From Tigriopus japonicus (taxonomy: Eukaryota > Arthropoda > Copepoda > Harpacticoida > Harpacticidae), in assembly GCA_010645155.1 (NCBI GenBank), contig CM021319.1:2924018-2988017 (forward strand): a DNA stretch of 64,000 bases. The letters run 5' to 3'. A program made the translations under genes and the position numbers. The notes under the pieces are model-generated. The model saw nothing but the letters and a program-made list of their open reading frames with translations, made no database searches and was not told the origin of the DNA. Positions 22,736 through 33,629 of the stretch are shown in pieces (position 1 is the first letter of the stretch; the number at the start of each line of letters is the position of its first letter).

Positions 22736-23276
22736 TGCCACTCCAACTTCAAGTTGTGCGGATGAGAAAGTCATTGTAGCATTTAATATTCACGGTTATC
22801 TCACTTTCACGGTTACCAGAAGTAGACATCTTCCGAACCTTTTTCCCGTTAAAATAAGGGTGGCGAAATCCGAGCAGAAGATGGAACAGACAGAATCAAA
22901 TTTTGAAACAGAATGCCATATCATCCATGCTAATATGGTGTGATTTGGAGAACATTGCCTTACCATTTTGCGTCCTTGCATTAATTGTTAAAAAAATTTA
23001 CGTAAAATTATGCAGTGAGGATAACAAAACTTTTTCATATTTTTTTGAGGCTTGGCCGCTTTTTCTTAGTACATCAAAACTGACGTCACCAATTACTAGA
23101 GGATTTGATCCGACGATGATTTAATGTCTGGCAAACAAATGTTTAAATTTCAACAATTCCAAAAAAGCATCGCAACACCCAATCAGATTTATACTTTAGG
23201 AATTATTAGTTTTTTTTAAATAGTCCGGATTTAAATGCCCAGTATATACGTTTTTGCAAAAATGTGGTTTGAGTCA
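22736..23276. other. Intergenic, nothing recognised
   Basis: AT-rich spacer between repeat R1 and the mariner remnant. Confidence 0.4.
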
Positions 23277-24188
23277 CGAGGTGAGGGGCGATGAAAATGC
23301 GAATGTGTCAATTATCACTTCATTAACGATCATAGAGGGATTGTATTTAAATATCATTTTTCAACATAATCACCGTGCCTATTGATACATTTTCTTCAGC
23401 GGGCTACCCAGCTTTCCCACGCCGCCATGAACTCATCCTTGAGGACCATTTTGCAGACCCGTTCCCAGTCCTTCTGGACTGCCGTGTTCTTGATCTCCAT
23501 GCCGACAAGGGCCGACTTTAGCTTGGGAAAGAGTAAAAAAGTCGGCAAGAGCAAGATCTGGACTGTATGGAGGGTAACGAATCACCTGAATGGCATGGGA
23601 GCTCAGATACTCTTTCACCACAGCGGACATGTGGCTGGGTGCATTGTCCATGTGAAAAAACCTCTCCCTTGAGGCGCCAAGTCGAGTTGCTTTCGTCTAA
23701 CAGCCTTTAAAGAGGTTGTTAAAACCTTTATGAAGAAATTTCCGGTGACGGTGTTGCCAACAGGAACATAATTTTGGTTGGAAATCCCATGTGTGCACAC
23801 CATCTGCTAGCGACGGCTTTCTTGGTGCTTGAATTTCACAGGTGGTTTTGAACCTCTTGGAAGCCATTGACGGGGCTGCTCCTTCCTCTCAGGGGTGTAG
23901 AAAGGCCACACCCTTCATGAAATTAGCGTTTAAGAGTTCGGCCTTGTGGCCATCAGTGAGATCCTTCTTAGCACTTTTCTTGAGATCCTTGAGACCGTAG
24001 GAGGCATCAACGATTGAGTTGATGTCTTTGCAGCTTTTGTCTACCTTGGCCAGATCTAAAGGAAGTCATGTCGATGGGTCATGTTGTTGCTTTCACAAAA
24101 CTTTGGAACGGGCGTTCTTAGTTGCATGACAAGGATTCTCTCTTTCAAAGATACAGAGTCATTCGTATTTTCATCGCCCCTCGCCTCG
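23277..24188 (-). mobile_element. Mariner remnant (D34D), transposase on minus strand
   Basis: The 30-bp inverted repeats ACGAGGTGAGGGGCGATGAA... (23276-23305) and its complement (24160-24189) differ at two positions. The right side abuts TA; the left has CA. The minus strand encodes broken transposase. It includes MDNAPSHMSAVVKEYL and YPPYSPDLALADFF, where the second and third catalytic Asp are separated by 34 residues, the mariner signature. The length is 0.9 kb against about 1.3 kb for intact elements, and frames are interrupted, so it is an internally deleted pseudogene. Confidence 0.9.
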
Positions 24189-24904
24189 TACAACTTTGAC
24201 TTTTTGTCTAAGCAAATAAGCTAATTGCTAATCCGTTAGCCACACAACTTCATCTTTACATAAAGGCAACCTCGAAAACCAACACCTTGCATAGTTGGTC
24301 TGCAATCCAATTGATGTAGAATTGAAAATTGAATCTCTTATAAAATGCTTATTGAGTACATTATGAGTTTGACTCAGAACATGAAACTTTTTCTGACTTT
24401 CCGACTTTTTCCCTAAAATACGCAGCTTTGTCTGTGCTAGCACGCAACCTCGAAATCCTAATTATTCATGTTTTCTTTGCAATTTGTCGAAATATTACCA
24501 TGGCATTGGTTGCTTTTGCTCACTGTGTATAATGAAACCAACAAGAGTGCGTTTCTTCTCAGATATTGAATAGAGTTGTTGGCCATACAAGAAGCAATTC
24601 AGGCCATTCTTTGTGGAAAAAGAATTTCCCTTTTATTTTCCCAGTTTTACATTGAAGGGAGAGAGCAATAAAGTCCTTTTCAGGGCTAATCACAATAATC
24701 ATTAGCCCCTCTTGCCCCAAATCTTTCTTTTTAGGGTAGTTCGGATCCTCCTTTTGCGTTCTTGGTAAGCTTAAGCCTTGCAATTCTGGTTTTAAAAACT
24801 GCTAATATAATATTTGATATATTGGAGGGAATAAGTAACTTGATATATTTTTTATCAGAGCTCTAATCATTTATTGGGCAATTCGATGAATAGAAGCCAA
24901 TTTC
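24189..24904. other. Intergenic, nothing recognised
   Basis: No supported gene or repeat. Confidence 0.4.
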
Positions 24905-25703
24905 AAAGTCTATTTTTTTGGGGGGGGGGCGGATTTTTCAATACCGCTACAAGGAATGGGATTCCCTGTAAAGAGAGTTAATGATTGATATAGTTGTTAA
25001 AATTACCGTTTATATGAAATTTGATCTACCAATGAGTTACTGTTGGCAAATCTGGGCAGATCTGTACAACCCTCGAATAGTGGGTTGGTCAGGAATAGTA
25101 TTCAAAAATTTGTCCAATCCTGCCTTAAATGCTGTTACAGGATCAGCTCCTACATATTCCCGATGAAGGCAAATAGGCAACAAATTGAACAATGAAGGAG
25201 CCCGATAAAGAAGAGAGGAGCACTTCATTGTTCGAACTAGCCTTGATTCCTTAGGATTTGGAGGTGCTCTCAGAGCGCACGTAAAAAAACCTCTACGATC
25301 GCTACAACTGACCTCAAATCCTGGGTTAGGACAGAGCCCATGAATGCTCTTGAAAACATACAGTATCAGAGGCTAGTTTTTTAAGCGCAAAGATCGATCT
25401 CAAGATCGAACTTACAGTACTAAAGTACGATCTTAAGATCGATCTTTGCGTCTTAAAAAACTAGCCTCAGATACCTTTCATACCTTCTCTGAGTACTGTA
25501 CAACCCTAACTTCTGGAGCCTCTCCCAATATGAGAGCTCTCTCATTCCTGTGATGTTCCTAGTAAAACATCTTTGGACCTGCTCGACCTTTTGCAAACCT
25601 GCTGAACTCATTGGAGCCCAAATGGGTGAGGCATATTCAAGATGCGGCTGGACAATCGACTTGTACAGAGTTAGCATCGTAATACTATCTCTGGACTTGA
25701 TTT
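24905..25703 (-). mobile_element. 5'-truncated non-LTR retrotransposon (LINE) fragment
   Basis: The minus strand encodes the end of a CR1/Jockey-type reverse transcriptase ORF. It includes RDSITMLTLYKSIVQPHLEYASPIWAP and ERLQKLGLYSTQRRYERY, then SSLLYRAPSLFNLLPICL and DQPTIRGLYRS. The 3' tail ACAGGGAATCCCATTCCTTG ends in a C run and A run. The 98-bp MITE at 25370-25467 interrupts it. The same region is present in the plus-strand copy at 54520-55105. Confidence 0.88.
25370..25467. mobile_element. 98-bp palindromic MITE, copy 2, inside the LINE
   Basis: Identical by reading to 6399-6496. It is flanked by CAG on both sides (25367-25369, 25468-25470). The undisturbed LINE copy at 54660 reads through the site with a single CTG, so the empty site and the 3-bp duplication are both visible. 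Confidence 0.93.
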
Positions 25704-25864
25704 GTTTCCATTTTTAGATAAAACTTCCCTTTTTTGGTGTTTTTTTTCTTGGAATTTCACACGAATGGACCCAATAATATTTTCACCAAGTGCAGCAAGC
25801 AACATGGATGCTTTTGTTGTTTTCATGGAAACCTTCTCACTTAAAAAATGAGTCTTAAAACTTT

Positions 25865-25920
25865 CTTTACAGGGAATTCCATTCTTTGTAGCGTTAATAA
25901 AAAATCCGAAACCCGCCAAA
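25865..25920 (+). repeat. Isolated LINE 3' tail sequence
   Basis: TTACAGGGAATTCCATTCTTTGTAGCG matches the 3' tail of the LINE copies near 24950 (minus) and 55055 (plus), here in plus orientation and without the coding part. Confidence 0.6.
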
Positions 25921-27497
25921 AAAAGCCAGGCAGACCTCCAAAATTAAATAATATCAAATATCCTCATTTTACTTACAAAAAATCTTTGCGCTTTGTTTTC
26001 GCAATCTGAAAGTAGAGAACCATTGTTATTACTTGGTGCAATCCTGGCTTTAAAGTGACTCTGAGATATCTTATTGTTTTTGTGAGTCTTAAAGTAAATA
26101 AAAAATAAGTTGGCCTTTGGATGAGTGCAAGACGACCAATTAAGTTTCTTATAACATTCAAATTTCTGGGATTTGATGTTCAGGAAGCCCACGACAAATA
26201 GAAGAAAGAAGAAAGTTTTTGTCAAATTCTTGCTCTTGGTTGATTGGCATTCTTGTTTTGAGGATACGTCGTATTTAGCAATTCCCAAAATGCACAAGAG
26301 GTTGATTTTTGAAAAATTCCTCTTCTCAAACATGATTTTTTTTTTAATTTTGCTCTTTGTCGTTGAAAATGCTGTATTATTCTTTAGCAACTTACGTCTT
26401 GTTAACAGTCTTGGTTCTATTTTTTTGAGGTTCAAAAAAGGTTCAACCATTCAACTCAAAAAACTCTCTGCATAGTTTTTTCAGAAGATATCAATTGATA
26501 ATAATATATCTTAAGGTACATGTCTATTCTTCCAAGATCTTATTCGAAACAATACAAAAAGAGAACATTAAATCCTCACGTATTAGATTATCGGTCTGAA
26601 AGGGGCGTGTCTTTCGATTTACCCCAACCAAAAGCAATCATTGGTTGTTTGTTTCTAGATTCCCGAAGGGCAAAAAAACACCAACTGAAATCATCCCAAC
26701 AATTAAAAGATCTAATCTGACCAAAAACGGCAATTATTTGATTTAGCATTGCTTTCTCTGTATTCTTTCATCCTCTTTTTACAATATCTTTCTCATCTTG
26801 TTTGCCAAAGTTACAAGTGTACAAGGATTAACAATCACTCGTCATTCGTTTGTCTTGAATTTGGTAAACATGAATTTTGTTACTGATTGATGCTAAAACG
26901 TCAATTTATTCTAATCTTTTCTTTCATTTTTCCGCACAAGTCGTCAAAAAAAGAAGCAATAGCTTATTCAAAACGCAAAGTACTGTTTATCAGTTCATAA
27001 CACTTTGGTAAAGAAATTTTGCATCTTTGTTATTTCCTCAAGAAAGAGTTCTTTTTAAATTCGTTACGCTAGTGGATTTCTAGAATTTACTGGATTGAAC
27101 AATGTATACCAAGAAAAAGGTGAAAAAAGGGACTTTTCCTCATTCTGTGCAGTAAACCTATTCGATTTTGGTCGGCTTGCGCAGTCCATCAAATTTTAGA
27201 CATCCTTGGCCAAAATGATAGTGTTGAAAAATATCGAGAATCCGTTGCGAACATGAATATGAAATAAATCAAGAAAGTGTATGATAATTGGATAACGCAA
27301 GTGCCTGCAATCGTTTGTAAGAAATGATCCAAGTCACGTAAGCAATATAAGAAGTTCCTTAAACGCTTATTTTTGGACTAAATGCTAGATTCGGATGAAG
27401 GCCGTGAAGACATTTAAAGGCTTGTTTGAAGTAAAGATATCGCTCGTATCTTTGTTGAACACTACATAAGTCAAGAGCTTTGAGCATTTGCACAGTA
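25921..27497. other. Intergenic, AT-rich
   Basis: A 168-codon minus frame (25944-26450) is AT-rich, lacks motifs and is probably chance. Nothing else was recognised. Confidence 0.35.
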
Positions 27498-27655
27498 CAG
27501 TGAAATCTCAATTTAACGATATTGTCCGTCACCCCAAAAATATATCGTTAAATCGAGCCGCAGTCGTAGGAGTCGTAGTAAAACGGAAACCCTAAAATTA
27601 TCGTTAAATCGAGATTTATCGTCAAATCAGAGATCGTTAAATTAACATTTCATTG
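27498..27655. mobile_element. Pogo/Tigger-like MITE
   Basis: A 158-bp element flanked by TA on both sides. The ends CAGTGAAATCTCAATTTAACG and the complement of AATTAACATTTCATTG match over about 23 bp with few differences. Inside, TATCGTTAAATCGAG-like motifs recur four times. TA target and CAGTGAAA ends are typical of the pogo branch of Tc1/mariner. Non-coding. Confidence 0.75.
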
Positions 27656-27961
27656 TAATTCAAAATCTTTATTCCAGAACTTTTTCAATTTTAATTAGTG
27701 CTGTCGCAATTATTGGGGCCGAAATAGACGAGGCATATTGATATACACACATACTTCACCTTAAAGTATACAAACTGACCATGGGCTAGAACAAGGAAGA
27801 TAGCATTTCTCTAATTCGCAGCTACATCTGTTTTAGAAACTTTTAACCAAAAAAAATGCGATTTTTCATCAAATTCTTTTCGTTTTTATGCATGTATGCT
27901 TCTGAACTTTCAGAGAACATACGCGTATTTGAAGAAAATTGGAACCACTAGTGGTATCGGG

Positions 27962-28289
27962 TAGTGATGGACCGAAAGCCGAAATTTCGGCCGAAATTTC
28001 GATTTCGGTTTCGGTTATGCCTACCGAAACCGAAAGCAGACAAGCACTATGTAAAATGGAGTTTGACAACAAAATAAAAAAAATGGTCCAAAAACCTCTG
28101 AAATTTAAGTTTTCCGATTTTTCAAAATTTGCGACTACCCTACATCGAACACATGAGCATTCTAATTTTTGAGGCAGATTTTGCATTTGAACAATTTTGC
28201 AATCAGCTGCTTTCGGTTTGGGTTTCGGTTAAGCCCTCTTTCGGCCGAAACTTTCGGTTTCGGTTAAGAGCCCTTTCGGTCCATCACTA
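27962..28289 (+). mobile_element. hAT-type MITE, family A, intact copy 6
   Basis: A 328-bp element from TAGTGATGGACCGAAAGC to CCCTTTCGGTCCATCACTA. It is flanked by a perfect 8-bp duplication GTATCGGG (27954-27961, 28290-28297). The outer thirds are dense in CCGAAA and TTTCGG units that can fold on each other. With the copy at 53924 it defines the family consensus. Confidence 0.93.
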
Positions 28290-31200
28290 GTATCGGGACA
28301 CAATTGGAAATAGGAACTTAAAAATTCATACGACAATGTTTCCCACATTTTAGATTAGTTCCTGTCGCATTAATATTTGTTTAAACAACGCAAACCCAGT
28401 TGAAGAAAGCATATTTTAAAAGTTTGACGTATTTTCATTAAACTCATGTCAGAATTTTTTTTTTTTTGTTAAATTTTCCCAGAGACATCTTTTCACTCAT
28501 TTTATAGTGCCTAAAAAGATCAGGATAAAAAGAAATATGGGGTCTAAAATGAAACATTGCTTTATGCAACAGAATATCCCTTCATCATAAGAAAACAACA
28601 ACATAGCTTTTCCCAGGCCAAAAATAAATACAAATGTTTCTAGACTACTATCTTAATGACCACTGAACGTGAAGGCCTGGCCTCCTAATTACTATTCTCA
28701 AGCATATCTTGGTAATCATTTGCTTAAAAATATCCTCTCACCAAAGGATCGATCCCACGCAAGGACCAACTTGAACAATGCTCGATGTTCGTTCCAGGTC
28801 CCATGGAGATAAATTATCCAGATGCCTGAGGGGAGAAGTCCACCACCATTTTGGGTCCACAACTCTGACCACCGATCGATGAAGAGCTGGTTCCTCAACG
28901 ATCAACCAAACGCGCCGCAGATGCCTAATGAGCTAGAACTCCCACAATAATGCACTTTTCGGCCGCTACTGACATAGAATGCTTTCCATTTCCAGATTTT
29001 CATGGAGCCAATTTGCCTTGGTGAGAGGAAAGTGGGTCCCATTCTTTGGAAGGGGTAAAGACTTCGTCTTCTATTTACTCACGAAGCAACGATAGTTTGA
29101 TTGAGGTAAAAACATGCCAACTACTTATTTAGGGGATTTGCAAGTTGCTTGCGTTTTTACATTTTGAATGGAACCCCAAGGATGAAAAACGGAAGAACGA
29201 GGGAACCAAACCTGGGGTCTATGAAGGGGTTTGGCAATGTAATACAGTTTTGGGAACATCACTGATTGCAAGCATGTTTTTCTTTCTTAATGAGGGTGGG
29301 TATCTACTGTGTATTTTCATAATCAAGGAATATTTGCTCGTGTACAGCTCCAAGGAATGTGGAGTCCATGGAGTATGTAATGCTCTCCGGAGTGTTTATT
29401 TGGTTTGATTGATAGGGATTGATTGGAAGGATAAATCAGGCCAGTATCAAATGTATCTGTTGGAACTTTCCGCCTCATGATTTGGAGAGCTTCACAACTT
29501 TGAGAGATATCGGGGAAAACAATTGGCTTTCATGCCACGAACAAGAGATTGGGTAACACCACCTGAATAAACAAATGGCAAAAGAACCGTTGGTTGGTTA
29601 GATAGATAGATGCCTGCTAATGCAATGAATGGTAGTAGTAGAAGTACATTGAAGGAGCGAGAGTGTGTTAGGGTCAATAGTCGTTCCTACCCTTTTGATC
29701 CTATTGGAGTCTGGGGAGGAAACCAATTGGCGTCAACCATTGTTTATCTCACTTACAAAGTGGGGGTGGAAGCGTGAATCATGGCCCCTTCTCGACTATC
29801 AATAACGCCATTTCCAACTAATCCAGGACACCATATCGACCTGTCGACAGAAGCAATTTCCTAGGAAAAAACGAAAATCAGATAACACCTCTGAGAACTC
29901 GAGAATTTCAAATTCAAAGTCTGGATATCTTATCTATAGGACTTGTTTGACGAAAAATGTCCGCATGTTGCACATACAAATCCCGTTTCAAGTCGTGTCA
30001 GCTTTCAAGAAACGAAAACATGTCACCGGACTCGATACTCTTCAGAACGAAGAACAATCGATATTTTCCTCCGACCCTCCTCCTTACGTACTGTACTTGT
30101 CGTCATTGCTGTCATCAACCCCTCCAATATCCTACTGATACCTTCGCCCATCCAAGATGTGTCGAGGATAATAATGGCGCTCTATAAAAAGGAATGGAAT
30201 TGGGACCCCCTCCCGAATCCCTGAAAGTGGAAAGAAAACCAGCATCATTCCCTAGCAACATTGTTTTGTGAACGAAAATCCATCATCGTTTCGAGGCGCA
30301 CGAGAATTCGGATCAGTCCACTTAAAACACGCCGAATGTTGCCTCTTTCTTGTTGTATATTGTGGAAAGTTTCCTTGGGGTTGGGGAATTTACGACTAGC
30401 CTTATAATAGCCGAATTCTTTCCCCACATATTGGACCAATTCTCTAGGGAGTTCATTTGATGTTGGAACAAGATCTATTTTGTTAACGATTTTTCCGCTT
30501 CGTGCCTCTTTATCTGGAACATAACATCGCCTTTTTCACTAGATGAGAAGATTTTCCTACTTTAATCCCCTTTAGAATCTCAAGATTAGCGAGGGAATGT
30601 CTAGCCTGGAACTAGTATGTCCCACTTCTGCTCATTCATTTCACCCACCCCTCTCGTTCATAAATACGATTTGCCCGCAATCCTTTGAAGCACTTTTGTG
30701 TCCCCCAAAAAGATTGTTATGCCTTTTTTGTTGCCCTAAACGAACGTGCGAGAAATCCTTTTGTTTCATATTTGGTGGTAGGTTGTCATGGACACGTGTG
30801 GTCATGTAATATTTCCGTCATTGCTCGGGTAACGCTTTGTCAGGAAAAAGGGACTTGGGTCATGCATTCGAGGACATGAGCTTAAGTCACAATCTCAAAT
30901 CCTGTTCGAGCAAAACGACTTACTAAGATCCGATCTACCAACGTTCGGAGAATTCCCAGTTCGACAAATTTGAAGTGACAAGTTAATCATGACATGGATA
31001 CGGAGTAGGCAAACTCGCATTTGAAGGCCAACTTAGAACTTTCTAAGAAGTCTTTCATGTTGGAACGACACACAAGAGACGATGGTGTAGGCATTTTTGG
31101 GCAAACAAGGACACGTGCGTCTCATTTGTCACTCAACAAGGAATTCAAGCGTCCTAAAATTGAGGAATATTTGATATTACGAGGGAAATATCAGGCCAAA

Positions 31201-32510
31201 AAAGGGGCAAGCTGTAATTTCCATTCGACGCAACATCTCCGTTTCATGCTCCATGCCAAAGCAATATTCGTTCGTTCCCCTCAGTTTCTTAGGGTCATAA
31301 AACCCCCTTGGCAGCTTTGCTTTTATCCATTTACCCATGACAATAAAGGGAGCGGATCCGGCAGATGTAATACATTGACGAACTCATGAAATCAACTAAG
31401 TGAGAGAGATATTACATGCAATTCCCCCAGAATAATCTGAAGATCTCAAGTATCTCTTGACGCTTTTGTAAACATTTCAAACCTGGATGTTCATCCAGGT
31501 ACGTACAATGTCAATACTCTCAGAACATGCGCCTTCCACCTCCTGCAAAGAAACTACCAACAATGGGTTCGAAACCCGTAGCTTTCGAGTCGACTTTTGC
31601 CCAGTATGAAAACTACGCACGCAGAACGAGAATCCACACCACATCGGTTCTTGAACCCCACGAATAGGGGCGGCCAGTTTCACTTCCCCTGTACTTTGGG
31701 GATCGGAGGCGTGCGTTCCAAACGCGTGAGGGTCCGGGGGGTTTGTCCCCCTTCACTGGGTCTCTTCTTTCTCCCCAAATTCTCTCCATTCACTCTCCTC
31801 ACTCCAGCTCCAGTTCCTTTTCAGTAGTGTGAGTCGCGGCTTGCTCTCTGTTGATCAACCAAAGAATGAGACACAGACTCGAGCAAACGAGAGTGGCAGC
31901 TGAAGCCAGTGTTACAGCGAGACTAGGAGAAAAATCCTGAAAACATGAGTGTGGCTGGACCGAGATATGCGCCAATTTGAGAGTCTGATGTGGTCACAAA
32001 GGAGTGTCTGAGGACTCTAGGAGGCAAATAGTGAGATACAGGGTGGGAGAGCCTCTTCAGATTTGTTTACACTTCTTGCTGTGTTTCTGATCTGGAAGCA
32101 GATCCAGGTAAATTTGATTGGAGAGGTTTGGGCCGCGTGGGCAGATCCTCTGGGCTAAAGGGGGCATTCATCTGGATGTGAGTTGTGCTCTCTGTTCGAT
32201 TTATCATCACATCCTCGGCGAAGAAGTTCAATGTTAGTGAGGAAGTCCGTCCGTCAGTCACAAAGAAGGCAGGGAAAAAACGCATTCAGGCGAAGAGTGA
32301 GCCCAGTGAACAATGCCTGGCTTTGAAATCTGCATTTCAGATTTGAGTGTGAAGTGAACCCTTCCTGTGTGCTTTGGAAGCCAATCGTGAACACCATGCC
32401 TCGGTTGCTCAGTCTCAATTGACTCAATTATCGTTGGGCTGTGCCTGATAATCCGACTCTTGTTTGAAGAATATCAGGGCCTTATCACAAACATTGTTCC
32501 AGATCGAATC
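28290..32510. other. No firm gene; upstream of the syndecan-like gene
   Basis: Mostly unremarkable. Around 29950-30180 all three plus frames lack stops. The only one with a real ATG (29957) gives a Cys-rich 76-residue peptide beginning MSACCTYKSRFKSC, a weak candidate. The stretch 31600-32450 is GC-richer and likely holds the promoter and 5' UTR of the gene at 32511. Confidence 0.3.
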
Positions 32511-33629
32511 ATGTTGTTCAGACGTATTGTTCTAGTGCTGTTTTTAGAGTCCCTTGAATGGACAACATCTGCCTCTCAAAAGTTCCAATGGGAAAACACC
32601 TATAAAACCGGATTGTCGAACGAATTCGACTTTCTTACCGGCGGAGATGACATCGGATCTGGAGACAGATCGGTGGATACCGAGTTTGGCCGTCAGGCAA
32701 ACACGTTTGGGCGTAACTACGGTGACGTCGGAAGTGGAGGGGGGTTCATCACAGATGACGAAGATCTCATTGACGGCTCAGGAGATCTTCCTTACGAGGA
32801 AGACGACGATGATGACGATTATTTTAAGATAACCACACCATTTACAAGATACATCAACACGCCCACCACAACTACTACAACTACTACAACCACCACCACC
32901 ACCACAACGACTACAACAACTACCACCACAACAACCACAACAACTACCATCACTACTACAACAACAACAACCACCACCACGACAAGACCTACGACAACTC
33001 CAATGCCATCTACTTACAGAACGATATCTGCCTCAAGCTCCACGACATTCAAGCCCATTTCCGTGGGGTATGATATCGATGGCTCTGGATTCGGCGAATA
33101 CGATGAAGAAGAGATGGACTATAGCGATGTTCCTAGGAACAACTTTTCTCCCACATCGTCCACCGAGGATCAAGTGGAGGAAGTTAATACTGACGATTTT
33201 GTCTTTGAGACACCCACCCAAAGCGAAGATATTCCTTCGTCTCCCACTTGGCCTGTGTCACCCACCGAACCAGGGACTACTCCATCCACTCCCAAGTCAC
33301 CCAGCATTCCAAAGAACGAAAAACCATTTGGACCAACCACTGATTCAGCCTTCCTCCTTGAGAATCATTTGGTCCTCGTCTCCCTCTACGCGGGATTCGT
33401 TTTGTTACTTGTAATCGCCATCTTAATTGGCTTTTGCACGATCAACCGGTGTCGAAGTTACGATATAATCGAGAATAGTAGCGATGCGAGCTCTGATCTT
33501 ATGATTAAGAGAAGGCCGAATCAATCAAGTCTGAGCAGTAGCGACGACTCCGAACGAGGAGCCTTTTGTTTTGGCACCAAAGAGTCCCGAGACAACCAAC
33601 AAAGTCTCAGCAATCCAAATTGGCTCTGA
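32511..33629 (+). CDS. Syndecan-like type I membrane proteoglycan candidate
   Basis: The ATG at 32511 is chosen because it opens a signal peptide (MLFRRIVLVLFLESLEW); earlier in-frame codons lack ATG. It encodes 372 residues. The ectodomain has acidic patches and four Ser-Gly sites in acidic context (GSGD at 49-52, VGSGG near 73-77, DGSGD near 88-92, and IDGSGF past the Thr tract), as used for glycosaminoglycan chains. A threonine tract of about 50 residues, suited to O-glycosylation, spans roughly 119-170, and Pro/Ser/Thr stalks follow. One transmembrane span (LVSLYAGFVLLLVIAILIGF) precedes a tail of about 60 residues ending SLSNPNWL. The layout resembles syndecan, but the tail lacks the syndecan C1 region and terminal EFYA/EFFA. 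It is therefore a distinct or very divergent proteoglycan. It appears to be single-exon. Confidence 0.82.
   Translation: MLFRRIVLVLFLESLEWTTSASQKFQWENTYKTGLSNEFDFLTGGDDIGSGDRSVDTEFGRQANTFGRNYGDVGSGGGFITDDEDLIDGSGDLPYEEDDDDDDYFKITTPFTRYINTPTTTTTTTTTTTTTTTTTTTTTTTTTTTTITTTTTTTTTTTRPTTTPMPSTYRTISASSSTTFKPISVGYDIDGSGFGEYDEEEMDYSDVPRNNFSPTSSTEDQVEEVNTDDFVFETPTQSEDIPSSPTWPVSPTEPGTTPSTPKSPSIPKNEKPFGPTTDSAFLLENHLVLVSLYAGFVLLLVIAILIGFCTINRCRSYDIIENSSDASSDLMIKRRPNQSSLSSSDDSERGAFCFGTKESRDNQQSLSNPNWL
32864..33002 (+). repeat. ACN trinucleotide tract coding polythreonine
   Basis: An irregular (ACN) repeat inside the syndecan-like gene. ACA, ACC, ACT and ACG are mixed, which keeps the protein homopolymer while varying the DNA; one Ile interrupts it. 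Confidence 0.95.

Noticed and set aside
25944..26450. 168-codon minus-strand open frame
   Set aside because: Lys/Asn/Phe-rich composition follows base content, there are no motifs, and the start is not supported.
31562..31578. tRNA T-arm-like hairpin ATGGGTTCGAAACCCGT
   Set aside because: The rest of a cloverleaf cannot be drawn on either side.
32554..33414. Alternative frames across the syndecan-like gene
   Set aside because: They overlap the main frame, have unnatural composition and exist because the ACN tract contains no stops.
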